Positions 1 through 23,500 of a stretch of 64,000 bases of DNA are shown here, piece after piece. Below the pieces are notes generated by a model that worked only from the letters and a program-made list of their open reading frames with translations, did not search any database and was not told the DNA's origin. Location: the NCBI GenBank assembly GCA_029168955.1, contig JAPDOI010000185.1, positions 590,001 to 654,000 on the forward strand. Reading direction: 5' to 3'. The position numbers were made by a program, and so were the translations under genes. Numbering within the stretch: the first letter of the stretch is position 1; each line of letters opens with the position of its first letter. This stretch comes from Aplectana chamaeleonis. Its lineage: Eukaryota; Nematoda; Chromadorea; Rhabditida; Cosmocercidae.

Positions 1-799
1 CGTCACCAAGAATGTAGAATTTGAAAAAAAGTTTTTCAATTTTTAATGCTAAATCTTAACCTTTTGTGGAGAAGAAATACATAGGAAAACATGAATCTTG
101 AGGAGCGTGCGACGCGTTTTGAGATTGGCGCAGAACTCCTGCGACATTTTTTGCCAGTTTTAGGATACAAGCAGCAGCTCCACTTCCGCACCTTCTCTGT
201 TCGCCACCCATTGCAACCGCTCAGTCATTTCGAATCCCTAACTTCCAAAAACCAGTTTTATATATGTTGCAAGTCTGAGCTTATCAAAATCTGCACCACA
301 AATACATAAACAACCACCTACTAATTTCATTCATTGAGAACAAGGGCATGATGTTGGTCAACTAGGGAAACATCATATAATATGAGAATGCGTTTTTTCT
401 TATCATGATAGAGACGGTAAAGCGAGAATAATCGCTTGTGAACTTTACAAATTGGAAGAAAGGGCAGTGGGTAGCGACGTAAGGGAAGGAAGTACAGAAG
501 GGGTTGTGATTTTTGTGCCGGTAGCAACCGACGATTTACCGCTGGCTTCTTATGTTTTGCTTTATGATCCCACATTTTGATACCCCCACGGCCTGCTGTA
601 AATGTACGGCACCTTGTTCTGCTCAGGAGAGTCCATACGTACAGCAACTTTCCGGTAGACGGAAGTCAGTCACCACCGTTCTAACAAATAATCCGTCTCA
701 GGTAGTTGGCTCACGCAAAAGTTTCTCTGAGCGAAAATTTCGCTAGGTCTCGCTAGTTATTATTATTATTATTATTATTATTGTTATTGTTATTATTGA

Positions 800-853
<54 letters not shown>

Positions 854-1593
854 TAGCGAGACCTAGCGAAGTTTTCGCTCACAGAAACTTTTGCATGAGC
901 CAACTACCTGAGACGGATTAGTTTGTTAGAACGGTGGTGACTGACTTCCGCCTACCCGAAAGTACTCTCCTGAGCAGAGCAAGGTGCCGTACATTTACAG
1001 CAGGCCGTGGGTATATCAAAATGTGGGATCATAAAGCAAAACATAAGAAGCCAGCGGTAAATCGTCGGTCGCCACCGGCACAAAATTCAGAGCCCCTTCT
1101 GTACTTCCTTCCCTTACGTCGCTACCCACTGCCCTTTCTTCCAATTTGTAAAGTTCACAAGCGATTATTCTCGCTTTACCGTCTCTATCATGATAAGGGA
1201 AAACGCATTCTCATATTATATGATGTTTCCTAGTTGACCAACATCATGCCCTTTGTTCTCAATGAATGAAATTAGTAGGTGGTTGTTTATGTTTTTGTGG
1301 TGCAGATTTTGATAAGCTCAGACTTGCAACATATATAAAACTGGTTTTTGGAAGTTAGGGATTCGAAATGACTGAGCGGTTGCAATGAGTGGCGAAACAG
1401 AGAAGGTGCGAAGTGAAGCTGCTGCTTGTATCCTAAAACTGGCAAAATGTCGCAGGAGTTCTGCGCCAATCTCAGAACGCGTCCCACGCTTCTCAAGATT
1501 CATATTTTCCTATCTGTTTCCTCTCTCCACAAAAGGTTAAGATTTAGCATTAAAATTGAAAACCTTTTTTCAAATTCTACTTTCTTGGTGACG
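1..1593. repeat. Large foldback (palindromic) element
   Basis: The left arm (1 to ~755) is the reverse complement of the right arm (~853 to 1593), at roughly 95% identity by eye. The outermost bases CGTCACCAAG at position 1 match CTTGGTGACG at 1584-1593. The arms meet at a TTA-rich core. Because the left arm starts at the window edge, the palindrome may extend further left. Short open frames in the arms mirror each other (for example 327-647 minus and 934-1233 plus) but resemble no family I recognise. Consistent with a foldback transposon or an inverted duplication. Confidence 0.88.
756..852. repeat. (TTA)n microsatellite at palindrome centre
   Basis: Near-perfect TTA/ATT trinucleotide tract with a few TTG and TGA interruptions, forming the spacer between the two arms of the foldback. 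Confidence 0.93.
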
Positions 1594-2712
1594 TCCTGCA
1601 CACCCCACTGCGGTCCTGCTAACTTTCGATGACCTGCACACTCCAATCGGGACCTGCGCACTCTCTATGACGTCCTGCACACCCCGTTGGGTTCTTCACA
1701 TTTTCTATGACGCCTCCACGCTACCATTTGGGTCCTGCACACTTTCTATGACGTGCTGCACACTCCGTTGGGGTCCCGCACATTCCTACTTAGGACCTGC
1801 GCACTTTCTATGACGTCCTGCACACCCGATTAGGGTCCTGCACACTTCTATGACGCCCTGCACACTCCGCTGAGGTCCTGCACACTTCTATGACGTCCTG
1901 CACACCTCCACCTGGGGTCCTGCACATTCCTACTTAGACCTGCGCACTTTCTATGACGTCCTGCACACCCACCAGGGTCCTGCACACTTTCTATGACGCC
2001 CTGCACACTCCCACTGAGTGTCCCGCCACTTTCTATGACGCCCTGAACACTTCCGCTGGGGTCCTGCACATTCCTACCAGGACCTGCGCACTTTCAGTGA
2101 CGTCCTGCACACTCCGATTAGGGTCCTGCACACTTTCTATGACGCCCTGCACGCCTCACCGAGGTCCCTGCAACACTTTCTATGACGTCCTGCACACTCC
2201 ACTGGGGTCCTGCACATTCCTACTTAGGACCTGCGCACTTTCTATGACGTCCCTGCACACTTCGATTGGGGTCCTGCACACCTATGACGCCCTGAACACT
2301 CTGGGGTCCTGCACATTCCTACACGTAGAACCTGCGCACTTTCTATGACGTCCTGCACACTTTCTGCTGACGCCTGCACACTCCCACTGAGGTCCTGCAC
2401 ACTTTCTATGACGTCCTGCACACTTCCGCTGGGGTCCTGCACATTCCTACTTAGGACCTGCGCACTTTCTGGCGACGTCCTGCACACCCGATTAGGTCCT
2501 GCACACTTTCTATGACGCCCTGCACACTCCCACTGGGGTCCTGCACACTTTCTTATGACGTCCTGCACACTTCCGCTGGGGTCCTGCACATTCCTACTTA
2601 GGACCTGCGCAATTTTTTTGACGTCCCGCACACTCCGGTAAGTCCTGCACTTACTATGACGTCTTGCACACCTCACTGGGGTCCTGCACACCTTTATGAC
2701 GCCCTGCATTTT
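1594..2712. repeat. Minisatellite, ~40-42-bp diverged units with TGACGTCC
   Basis: About 26 imperfect units alternate between 'TATGACGYCCTGCACACTCC' and 'GGGTCCTGCACACTTTC'; some carry 'CATTCCTACTTAGGACCTGC' instead. Many units include TGACGTC. The array starts exactly where the right arm of the palindrome ends. Frames inside it (for example 1953-2348 plus) only translate the repeat and are not called as genes. Confidence 0.9.
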
Positions 2713-2913
2713 TTGCATCGCTAGACGACTCGCAGAAGTTATCATGACCCACGGCCAAAAGTGCGCTCCACGGACAAACTCGGTTGGCCTGAGGCACGTA
2801 AGAGGTGAGTCGGGCTGATTTTTTGGTAATCGATAAATGTCGCACCCACCTAAATGTTGGTACCATTTCATACAAGTTTTGATCGGCCATTCCAAAGATA
2901 TCGGGGACACATG
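2713..2913. other. Unassigned spacer
   Basis: About 200 bases between the minisatellite and the (AC)n tract. I see no gene, RNA or repeat that I recognise. Confidence 0.5.
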
Positions 2914-15399
<12,486 letters not shown>

Positions 15400-16250
15400 T
15401 TTAATTCGTTCGTGTTCCCGCCATACCCCCGTCCCATCTCCGTCCAAGCAACCTTCTTTCCTCGACTCTTGCCGCCGTATCGCCAGCATCTCCGTCCGTG
15501 TGTCTCTGCTAGCATCTCCTCGCTTCGGTAGTGCCCCAGTTTGGTCCCTGATTTGTCCCGTCCCGGTCCCCACAGCTCGCGGTGTTCGCTCCCGGTGAGA
15601 GCCTATCCCCAGATCGCCTGTCTTGCCTCCCTTCCCCTCCCCAGAACTACTTAGAACGACGCTATGTTCTTTCTTCTCTTCTCGCCACCCCCTTTCTAGT
15701 CAATCATTCACTTTTGCCCACTGTTTGTTTTGTATTTTGCGTGTAATGGCGTAGTCGTGCCAGAGTCCTTTGGTCCTTCCGTTTTTCGCACTTTTGCTAC
15801 CGTCCATGCACACGCTTTCCATCCCTCCACCCTCGTCATTCGCTGTTCACTAGTTCGTAGCGACCTCGGCATGATTCAGTCCGTTTCCTAGTCCTTCCGA
15901 GTTCCTTGCTGAACTCGTCAGTGTTCTAACATTGTACGGATCAAATGTGACATCGTTCTTCTTCTTCTTTTGTATCTTCCTCCTCCTGCTGACAAGTTAT
16001 GTAGGCTCTCTATTATGTGTGTGTGCACTGCTTGACTGCCCAGTCAATCTTCTGTATATTTGGGTATGTCCGGCAGTTCTCATTCTCCCATTTGACAGTG
16101 AAACCGCGCAATGAGGAAGAATTATTCTCATTCCGCGGTTTCCATTTGTAAATTTCTATTGTCGTCTTTAATGTATTATTTCAATTGGTACTCTTATGAT
16201 AAGTGATTATAGCTTTAAATTTTGTCAATAAAAGAGTTTATGTCTCGTGC
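15400..16250 (+). other. kin-1 3' untranslated region
   Basis: C/T-rich sequence directly after the canonical stop with no coding features I recognise. A candidate poly(A) signal lies at 16227. Confidence 0.65.
16227..16232 (+). promoter_or_regulatory. Candidate poly(A) signal for canonical kin-1 mRNA
   Basis: AATAAA in TTTGTCAATAAAAGAG, about 830 bases after the TGA, at the end of an AT-rich stretch. Confidence 0.5.
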
Positions 16251-16626
16251 CTTCCATCAAAGCGAATGCAGTTTTTACAGTCACACGATCAATCTCAGTC
16301 ACGTGTCATTTGATGTCCTCCACCATTACCCAACACTGAACAGAAATTCAACCAAAAAGAAATCACCGAACGGGCAAGCTATGGCAAGCGGTTTTTTGAA
16401 CTTTTTTGATATTATATAGTAACAAGATGAGTATTATGACGCAGAGTTCGGTCCCTTCATCTTTATAGTTCACATCACCACTGTATGCCCAGTCATTTCT
16501 GAAAACAACCCGTCCGAGTTTCCGTTCATTCACCAACACAGACAGACGACACGCACACACACAGTGCAAAATATGGGTTCCAGGGAGGAAAGTCCGAATG
16601 AATAAATATACATTTTTTATAAAATC

Positions 16627-16667
16627 AATAAAGTTCGTTTCGACCCTTGCTTTAGACGAACTTTATT
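16627..16667. repeat. Hairpin with AATAAA in both strands
   Basis: Perfect 12-bp arms AATAAAGTTCGT and ACGAACTTTATT separated by 17 bases. Each strand reads AATAAA at the outer end of its 5' arm. It lies between + strand kin-1 and the minus-strand retroelement. Confidence 0.75.
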
Positions 16668-17759
16668 AAACAGTCTTCCCGGGTCTCTTCAGTAAAGAAG
16701 AAGACTGTCATAATATATAAGGAAAACATGAAATTTGCTATCAAAATGAATTATATTTCTCAAATGCAGATCATCTATTTTTTAATAGTCAAAATTAACC
16801 TTCAAATTGGTACAGAATTAACCTAACAACTATATTCTATTATACGAATAAATTGAAAAGAAAAAAGAAGAAGGATCCTAGAACAAATAAAAAAGGAGAA
16901 TTTTTGACAAAAAACACTACATGTCGTCCAAGTCACGAATAGGATACTCAGTGAAAGTGTGATTAATGATGGTTAGGGCATGCTATAATAAGATGGATCT
17001 GGAGACGGCCATAGGACTAACTGAGAAGTTAAAGGCAGTGGTCGCCATCAAATATGCTTGTCGTCTTTTTCTCTCTAAACCCTTTTCTGGGTCACGAGTA
17101 GTAGGACCTATAAGAAAAAATCGCAAAAAAAAACACTGTTTTGGGCCAAATTTGAAGACTGAACTTTCTTGTCTTTTGATGGTGGACGAGCCCACTCCAC
17201 ATCATCGGCATCGATGACCTCTTGAATAAAGAACATAAGCTGGCTTGAAATTGAATTTCAATCAATGAACCTTCGAATTTATGTACACCTCTAGTCAAAA
17301 ACATTGACTGGAGTGCTTTCTTTCATTGCTGAACTGTTTTTATTAGGTAAATTTGCATTTATATCTTCCTATGAATGTCGACGATTTTTGACTGCTCGGC
17401 ATGAGACTGCTATCTTTTTGGTCCGCGCTGTGCACGTGTGCACGAACTGGCTTCTTTGGGCCTTAGAAACTCTAATTCTAGCCCGTTTTTCACCGCTCTG
17501 CCTTCCTAGTTTTTCAGCTGTTTTCGATCTAAGCTGATTTTTGTAGTTTTCTCTATAACGTTTTTCATCGTGACCACTGCCTTTAATTAAATTTGCTACG
17601 AAGAGGTAATATCATTGTCATAATAGTGAAATTAAAATGTGTTAAATACTACAATTAAAATAGTTATTATAATGATATGTCTATGTTACAAAGCCTTTAA
17701 TCATTAATAAAATATCAGTATTATCGTTTAATTCGTTTAATTCAGATTTGTAAGCTATT
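16668..17759. other. AT-rich intergenic sequence
   Basis: No gene recognised. It may include the 3' end of the minus-strand Penelope-like fragment, but I cannot see a GIY-YIG endonuclease domain. Confidence 0.45.
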
Positions 17760-19205
17760 TCTTATTTTTGTACAAGCACTTAATAATACCTGTTTCTATG
17801 AATTCAGGTGTGTATTCCCGGGTCTCGAGATAACTTTTCATTTCCCTAATCTTATCAATGAAATTCATGAGGGTACTGCTAATATCAGCTATGCTCAACG
17901 TTTCGCTATAAATGATTATAATTTAATTTTGCGCGAAAGAACCGTATTGAAATGTGGGATTTTTATAAATTCGAAATCAAAGTCGTCTGTTTTATTATAA
18001 AGACTGGTATGTATAACATTGTCAATTACTTCTATAGTCATGTCTAAATAATTAAATTTATAACTTGAACTATTGGTCTGCCTCGATTCTAATTCATTTT
18101 TGCATATTAATTCCATCTTATTATTTCTAAAGCTATCTTCTTGATTATGAATAATCAACAAATCGTCCATATATCTGTAATGTAGGAATAATAGATTTCT
18201 GTCTAAGCGATGATTAATGGTAAAACGGTATTTTAAAACAGTTTATATAACTATTACTGGCTATAAGGGTTTTATTAGCATTACGGAAATAGATGCTAAG
18301 TAATTCTTTTGTACAAGAAATAATTAAATGATGTCTAAGATTAGTGAACATGTCTGTGAAATCTGCTGAAAAGAATTTTAAATTTTCATTTTTGATAGTA
18401 TTAAGTTCCGAGGCTATATTAATATTATTTATAGACCAATAAAGTTTCAAATTACCACTTCCTTGATGTATAACCTCTAAATAATTTATGAAATGTTTTT
18501 TCAAAAAAGTGAAAATAATATGTAGCTCCTCCGCTAAGGGTTTTATACTACTACTACTAGCACCTGTTATAAATCTGAATTTCGTTGAATATTTGTGTAG
18601 TTTAGGTAATGCATATGTAATAGGAAGATCACATTTTGTAACAACTTTAAGATTGACACTTGTGGTATTCGGTGGTTGAAGCGAGACCAAGATTGTTAAA
18701 ACTTCTTTATTTGGCTGACGTTTCAGCGATTTTCGCCTTCTTCGGAGCCTGGAAAAACCGAATTGAGATCCAAGAAACTACCCTCCCAAACCTTATTTCA
18801 TTCTACAGAGAAGTATTCACACGGAAGTGAACCAAAAGAACGGAAGCCACAGATTATACCAACCTTTGAAGGGGACCAAAAGGTCCGACAGCCTCGGATG
18901 GAAGTTGTTAGGCGACTGACAATCAACATGCCAAGATTTAGTCGCACGTGGACAACTCTAAGATTGTTTTTAACGTTAAAGAATTGGTGCTTTAATATTA
19001 TAGCTTGTGCATTGGATTCAGGGAGATTTTTTTTTAGTATTATTATTTTGCTCATCATTTATTAGCTTACCTTCATTTAATCTAACACCTGATTCCTTCA
19101 TTAATGTGATTATGTAATATTTTTGATAAACAATTCCATAATTATTACTGGCTTTATCCAGAGGACAAAAGATATAATACTTATGGTATTCATGTATTCC
19201 TTTAA
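17760..19205 (-). pseudogene. Penelope-like retroelement reverse transcriptase, degenerate
   Basis: Reading from 19205 downward, frames include YYIFCPLDKASNNYGIVYQK (19203-19120 region), then LPKLHK with RFITGASSSSIKPL (ORF 18690-18214), FSADFTDMFTN (RT motif A, catalytic Asp), then RYMDDLLI (YMDD catalytic box, + strand 18162-18173), and a downstream piece REMKSYLETREYTPEF near 17830. KLHK and the motif order are typical of Penelope-like elements. The frame is broken several times. The segment between motif A and YMDD that should carry the MGS-type motif is missing, and about 18690-18960 reads as an unrelated insert. It cannot encode an active enzyme. Confidence 0.82.
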
Positions 19206-19208
19206 TAA

Positions 19209-19823
19209 TCTATCAAAAAGGGGTCTTCCAAGCGAAAGAGGTTTGGTTCGAGTCAGAAACGTTCGAACAAAAAGGGAACAATAGGAAAGTGAAATGAAGA
19301 GAGTGTACAAAAATTGAACAATATAATTTCAAGGCGATATTCTTGACCGACTCTTCTAAACAGCGAAAACAAACCGTTGCTGTGTTCTACACGGCAGCAC
19401 TCTTTAGAAATTCCTGAAAATGGTTCTGACTACGCAAGAACCATTAAAATGTATATGCATGTAAACCTAATACTTACCATCAAAACAGAAGATGATTTCG
19501 AAAAGACTCACACAGATGGTTAGCTCCAGATGTAAGGAGAAGCGAAATTATAGATATACAAGTACAGCATCAAACGAGAATATTCCCATAAAATCTCATG
19601 GAACGAATAGAAGCCGTTTTCTGGAAAACGCTAAACTCTTCCTCGTAAAAACCACAACGGTTTGTTTTCGCTGTTTAGAAGAGTCGGTCAAGAATATCGC
19701 CTTGAAATTATATTGTTCAATTTTTGTACACTCTCTTCATTTCACTTTCCTATTGTTCCCTTTTGTTCGAACGTTTCTGACTCGAACCAAACCTCTTTCG
19801 CTTGGAAGACCCCTTTTGATAGA
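19209..19823. repeat. Inverted repeat pair (foldback)
   Basis: Arms 19209-19382 and 19652-19823 are near-perfect reverse complements (TCTATCAAAAAGGGGTCTTC against GAAGACCCCTTTTGATAGA), with a ~270-base spacer. The left arm abuts the N-side of the retroelement RT fragment. It could be a terminal repeat of the retroelement duplicated in inverted orientation, or a separate element. Confidence 0.85.
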
Positions 19824-20124
19824 ATTGTTCACTTTTTATCGATATTACACAGTAATATCCCATGTATGTAATTCATGCAAAACTAGCATACTTCATTACG
19901 CTTACTTATTCGGTGCATACATAGGCTGATAATATACACAGACTTCTCGTCTTTGTGAAAGAGTTATAATTGCAGAAATTTACATTAGGCGAAATCGCCT
20001 CTGGAGCACCTGAATAGTTCGATTCTTGATCCATTATCGGCGATCCTTCTGCAACTGCAGTGAACGCAAATACCTTACTTACTGTCAATATCTGTGCGAA
20101 AGATTCATGAAGCCCAGCAGATGT
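19824..20124. other. Spacer before satellite
   Basis: AT-rich sequence with no recognised gene; short open frames only. Confidence 0.4.
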
Positions 20125-20185
20125 CAAGACGACGTCCCGATGACGTCATCAGAAGCCAGATGCACCTTTCACGACGTTTCGATGA

Positions 20186-20545
20186 CGGGACAATCATAGA
20201 CAGGGGCCACTCAGCAAACAAGACAGAAATCAAATAAAACCACCTACAGAAAACGCTATCAATCCAAATAGACTCTGCTTCATTCCAAGTGAACTCATGT
20301 TTTCGGTTATCACAGCGCGGAGCGGTGGCTTTTCCGTCGAAACTCCCTTATCACTAGTTATATTTGATCGAGGCCCACCGCTCCGCTGCTGGTGATAATC
20401 GAAATCAACAGGTCACTAGGGATGTACCAGAGCTTATTCTAATAGAATTTTTATAACAACAATGATTGATAGCAGTATCAAGCATCTTTCGTGGAAGCTT
20501 TTGGTCATTTCAATACATAAATCTTGGAGCCCCCCCCCGTCTGAG
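20186..20545. mobile_element. Insertion inside the 42-bp satellite
   Basis: About 360 bases interrupt the array between the first satellite copies and the main block. It includes the 165-bp foldback repeat copy at 20268-20432. The surrounding bases do not show a clean target duplication that I can prove. Confidence 0.6.
20268..20432. repeat. 165-bp foldback repeat, copy 2
   Basis: Matches 7243-7407 along its length (ATAGACTCTGCTTCATT against ATAGACTCTGGTTCATT, and both share TATCACTAGTTATATTT), at about 85% identity by eye and the same orientation. It has the same internal complementarity (CGCGGAGCGGTGG / CCACCGCTCCGCTG). Confidence 0.82.
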
Positions 20546-23500
20546 ATAGTCCCCCGATGACGTCATCAGAAGCCAGAAGCACTTTCCACGACGTCCCGAT
20601 GACGTCATCAGAAGCCAGATGCACTTTTCACGACGTCCCGATGACGTCATCAGAAGCCAGATGCACTTTTCACGACGTCCCGATGACGTCATCAGAAGCC
20701 AGATGCACTTTTCACGACGTCCCGATGACGTCATCAGAAGCCAGAAGCACTTTTACGACGTCCCGATGACGTCATCAGAAGCCAGAAGCACTTTTCACGA
20801 CGTCCCGATGACGTCATCAGAAGCCAGAAGCACTTTTCACGACGTCCCGATGACGTCATCAGAAGCCAGAAGCACTTTTCACGACGTCCCGATGACGTCA
20901 TCAGAAGCCAGAAGCACTTTTCACGACGTCCCGATGACGTCATCAGAAGCCAGAAGCACTTTTCACGACGTCCCGATGACGTCATCAGAAGCCAGAAGCA
21001 CTTTTCACGACGTCCCGCTGACGTCATCAGAAGCCAGAAGCACTTTTCACGACGTCCCGATGACGTCATCAGAAGCCAGAAGCACTTTCCACGACGTCCC
21101 GATGACGTCATCAGAAGCCAGATGCACTTTTCACGACGTCCCGATGACGTCATCAGAAGCCAGAAGCACTTTCCACGACGTCCCGATGACGTCATCAGAA
21201 GCCAGATGCACTTTTCACGACGTCCCGATGACGTCATCAGAAGCTAGAAGCACTTTTCACGACGTCCCGATGACGTCATCAGAAGCCAGAAGCACTTTCA
21301 CGACGTCCCGATGACGTCATCAGAAGCCAGAAGCACTTTCACGACGTCCCGATGACGTCATCAGAAGCCAAAGCACTTTCCACGACGTCCCGATGACGTC
21401 ATCAGAAGCCAGATGCACTTTCACGACGTCCCGATGACGTCATCAGCAGCCAGATGCACTTTTCACGACGTCCCGATGACGTCATCAGAAGCCAGATGCA
21501 CTTTTCACGACGTCCCGATGACGTCATCAGAAGCCAGAAGCACTTTCACGACGTCCCGATGACGTCATCAGAAGCCAGAAGCACTTTTCACGACGTCCCG
21601 ATGACGTCATCAGAAGCCAGATGCACTCTTTCACGACGTCCCGATGACGTCATCAGCCAGAAGCACTTTTCACGACGTCCCGATGACGTCATCAGAAGCC
21701 AGAAGCACTTTTCACGACGTCCCGATGACGTCATCAGAAGCCAGAAGCACTTTTCACGACGTCCCGATGACGTCATCAGAAGACAGAAGCACTTTTCACG
21801 ACGTCCCGATGACGTCATCAGAAGCCAGAAGCACTTTTCACGACGTCCCGATGACGTCATCAAACCAGAAGCACTTTTCACGACGTCCCGATGACGTCAT
21901 CAGAAGCCAGAAGCACTTTCCACGACGTCCCGATGACGTCATCAAAGCCAGATGCACTTTCACGACGTCCCGATGACGTCATCAGAAGCAAGAAGCACTT
22001 TCCACGACGTCCCGATGACGTCATCAGAAGCCAGATGCACTTTTCACGACGTCCCGATGACGTCATCAGAAGCCAGAAGCACTTTTCACGACGTCCCGAT
22101 GACGTCATCAGAAGCCAGATGCACTTTTCACGACGTCCCGATGACGTCATCAGAAGACAGAAGCACTTTTCACGACGTCCCGATGACGTCATCAGAAGCC
22201 AGAAGCACTTTTCACGACGTCCCGATGACGTCATCAGAAGCCAGAAGCACTTTCACGACGTCCCGATGACGTCATCAGAAGCCAGAAGCACTTTTCACGA
22301 CGTCCGATGACGTCATCAGAACCAGAAGCACTTTTCACGACGTCCCGATGACGTCATCAGAAGCCAGAAGCACTTTTCACGACGTCCCGATGACGTCATC
22401 AGAAGCCAGAAGCACTTTCCACGACGTCCCGATGACGTCATCAAAGCCAGATGCACTTTTCACGACGTCCCGATGACGTCATCAGAAGCCAGAAGCACTT
22501 TCCACGACGTCCCGATGACGTCATCAGAAGCCAGATGCACTTTTCACGACGTCCCGATGACGTCATCAAAGCCAGAAGCACTTTCGACGTCCCGATGACG
22601 TCATCAGAAGCCAGATGCACTTTTCACGACGTCGATGACGTCATCAGAAGCCAGAAGTACTTTCCACGACGTCCCGATGACGTCATCAGAGCCAGAAAAT
22701 GCACTTTTCATCTGCTTCATGTCCCGCACTTTCCACGACGATGACGTCATCAGAAGCTTTTGGTCAGAAGCATAAATCTTTCACGACGTCCGATGACGCC
22801 ACGTAGCCATAAATGAATGCACTTTCACGACGTCCCGGGATGACGTCATCAGAAGCCAGAAGCACTTTTCACGACGTCCCGATGACGTCATCAGAAGCCA
22901 GAAGCACTTTCCACGACGTCCCGATGACGTCATCAGAAGCCAGATGCACTTTCACGACGTCCGATGACGTCATCAGAAGGCAGGTGCACTTTTCACGACG
23001 TCTCGATGACGTCATCAGAAGCCATATGCACTTTTCATGACGTCCCGATGACGTCATCAGAAGCCAGAAGCACTTTTCACGACGTCCCGATGACGTCATC
23101 AGAAGCCAGAAGCACTTTTTACGACGTGCCGATGACGTCATCAGAAGCCAGAAGCACTTTCACGACGTCCCGATGACGTCATCAGAAGCCAGAAGCCCTT
23201 TTCACGACGCCCCGATGACGTCATCATAAGCCAGAAGCACTTCTCACGACGTCCCAATGACGTCATCAGAAGCCAGAAGCACTTTTCACGACGTCCCGAT
23301 GACGTCATCAGAAGCCAGAAGCACTTTTCACGACGTCCCGCTGACGTCATCAGAAGCCAGAAGCACTTTTCACGACGTCCCGATGACGTCATCAGAAGCC
23401 AGAAGCACTTTCCACGACGTCCCGATGACGTCATCAGAAGCCAGATGCACTTTTCACGACGTCCCGATGACGTCATCAGAAGCCAGAAGCACTTTCCACG

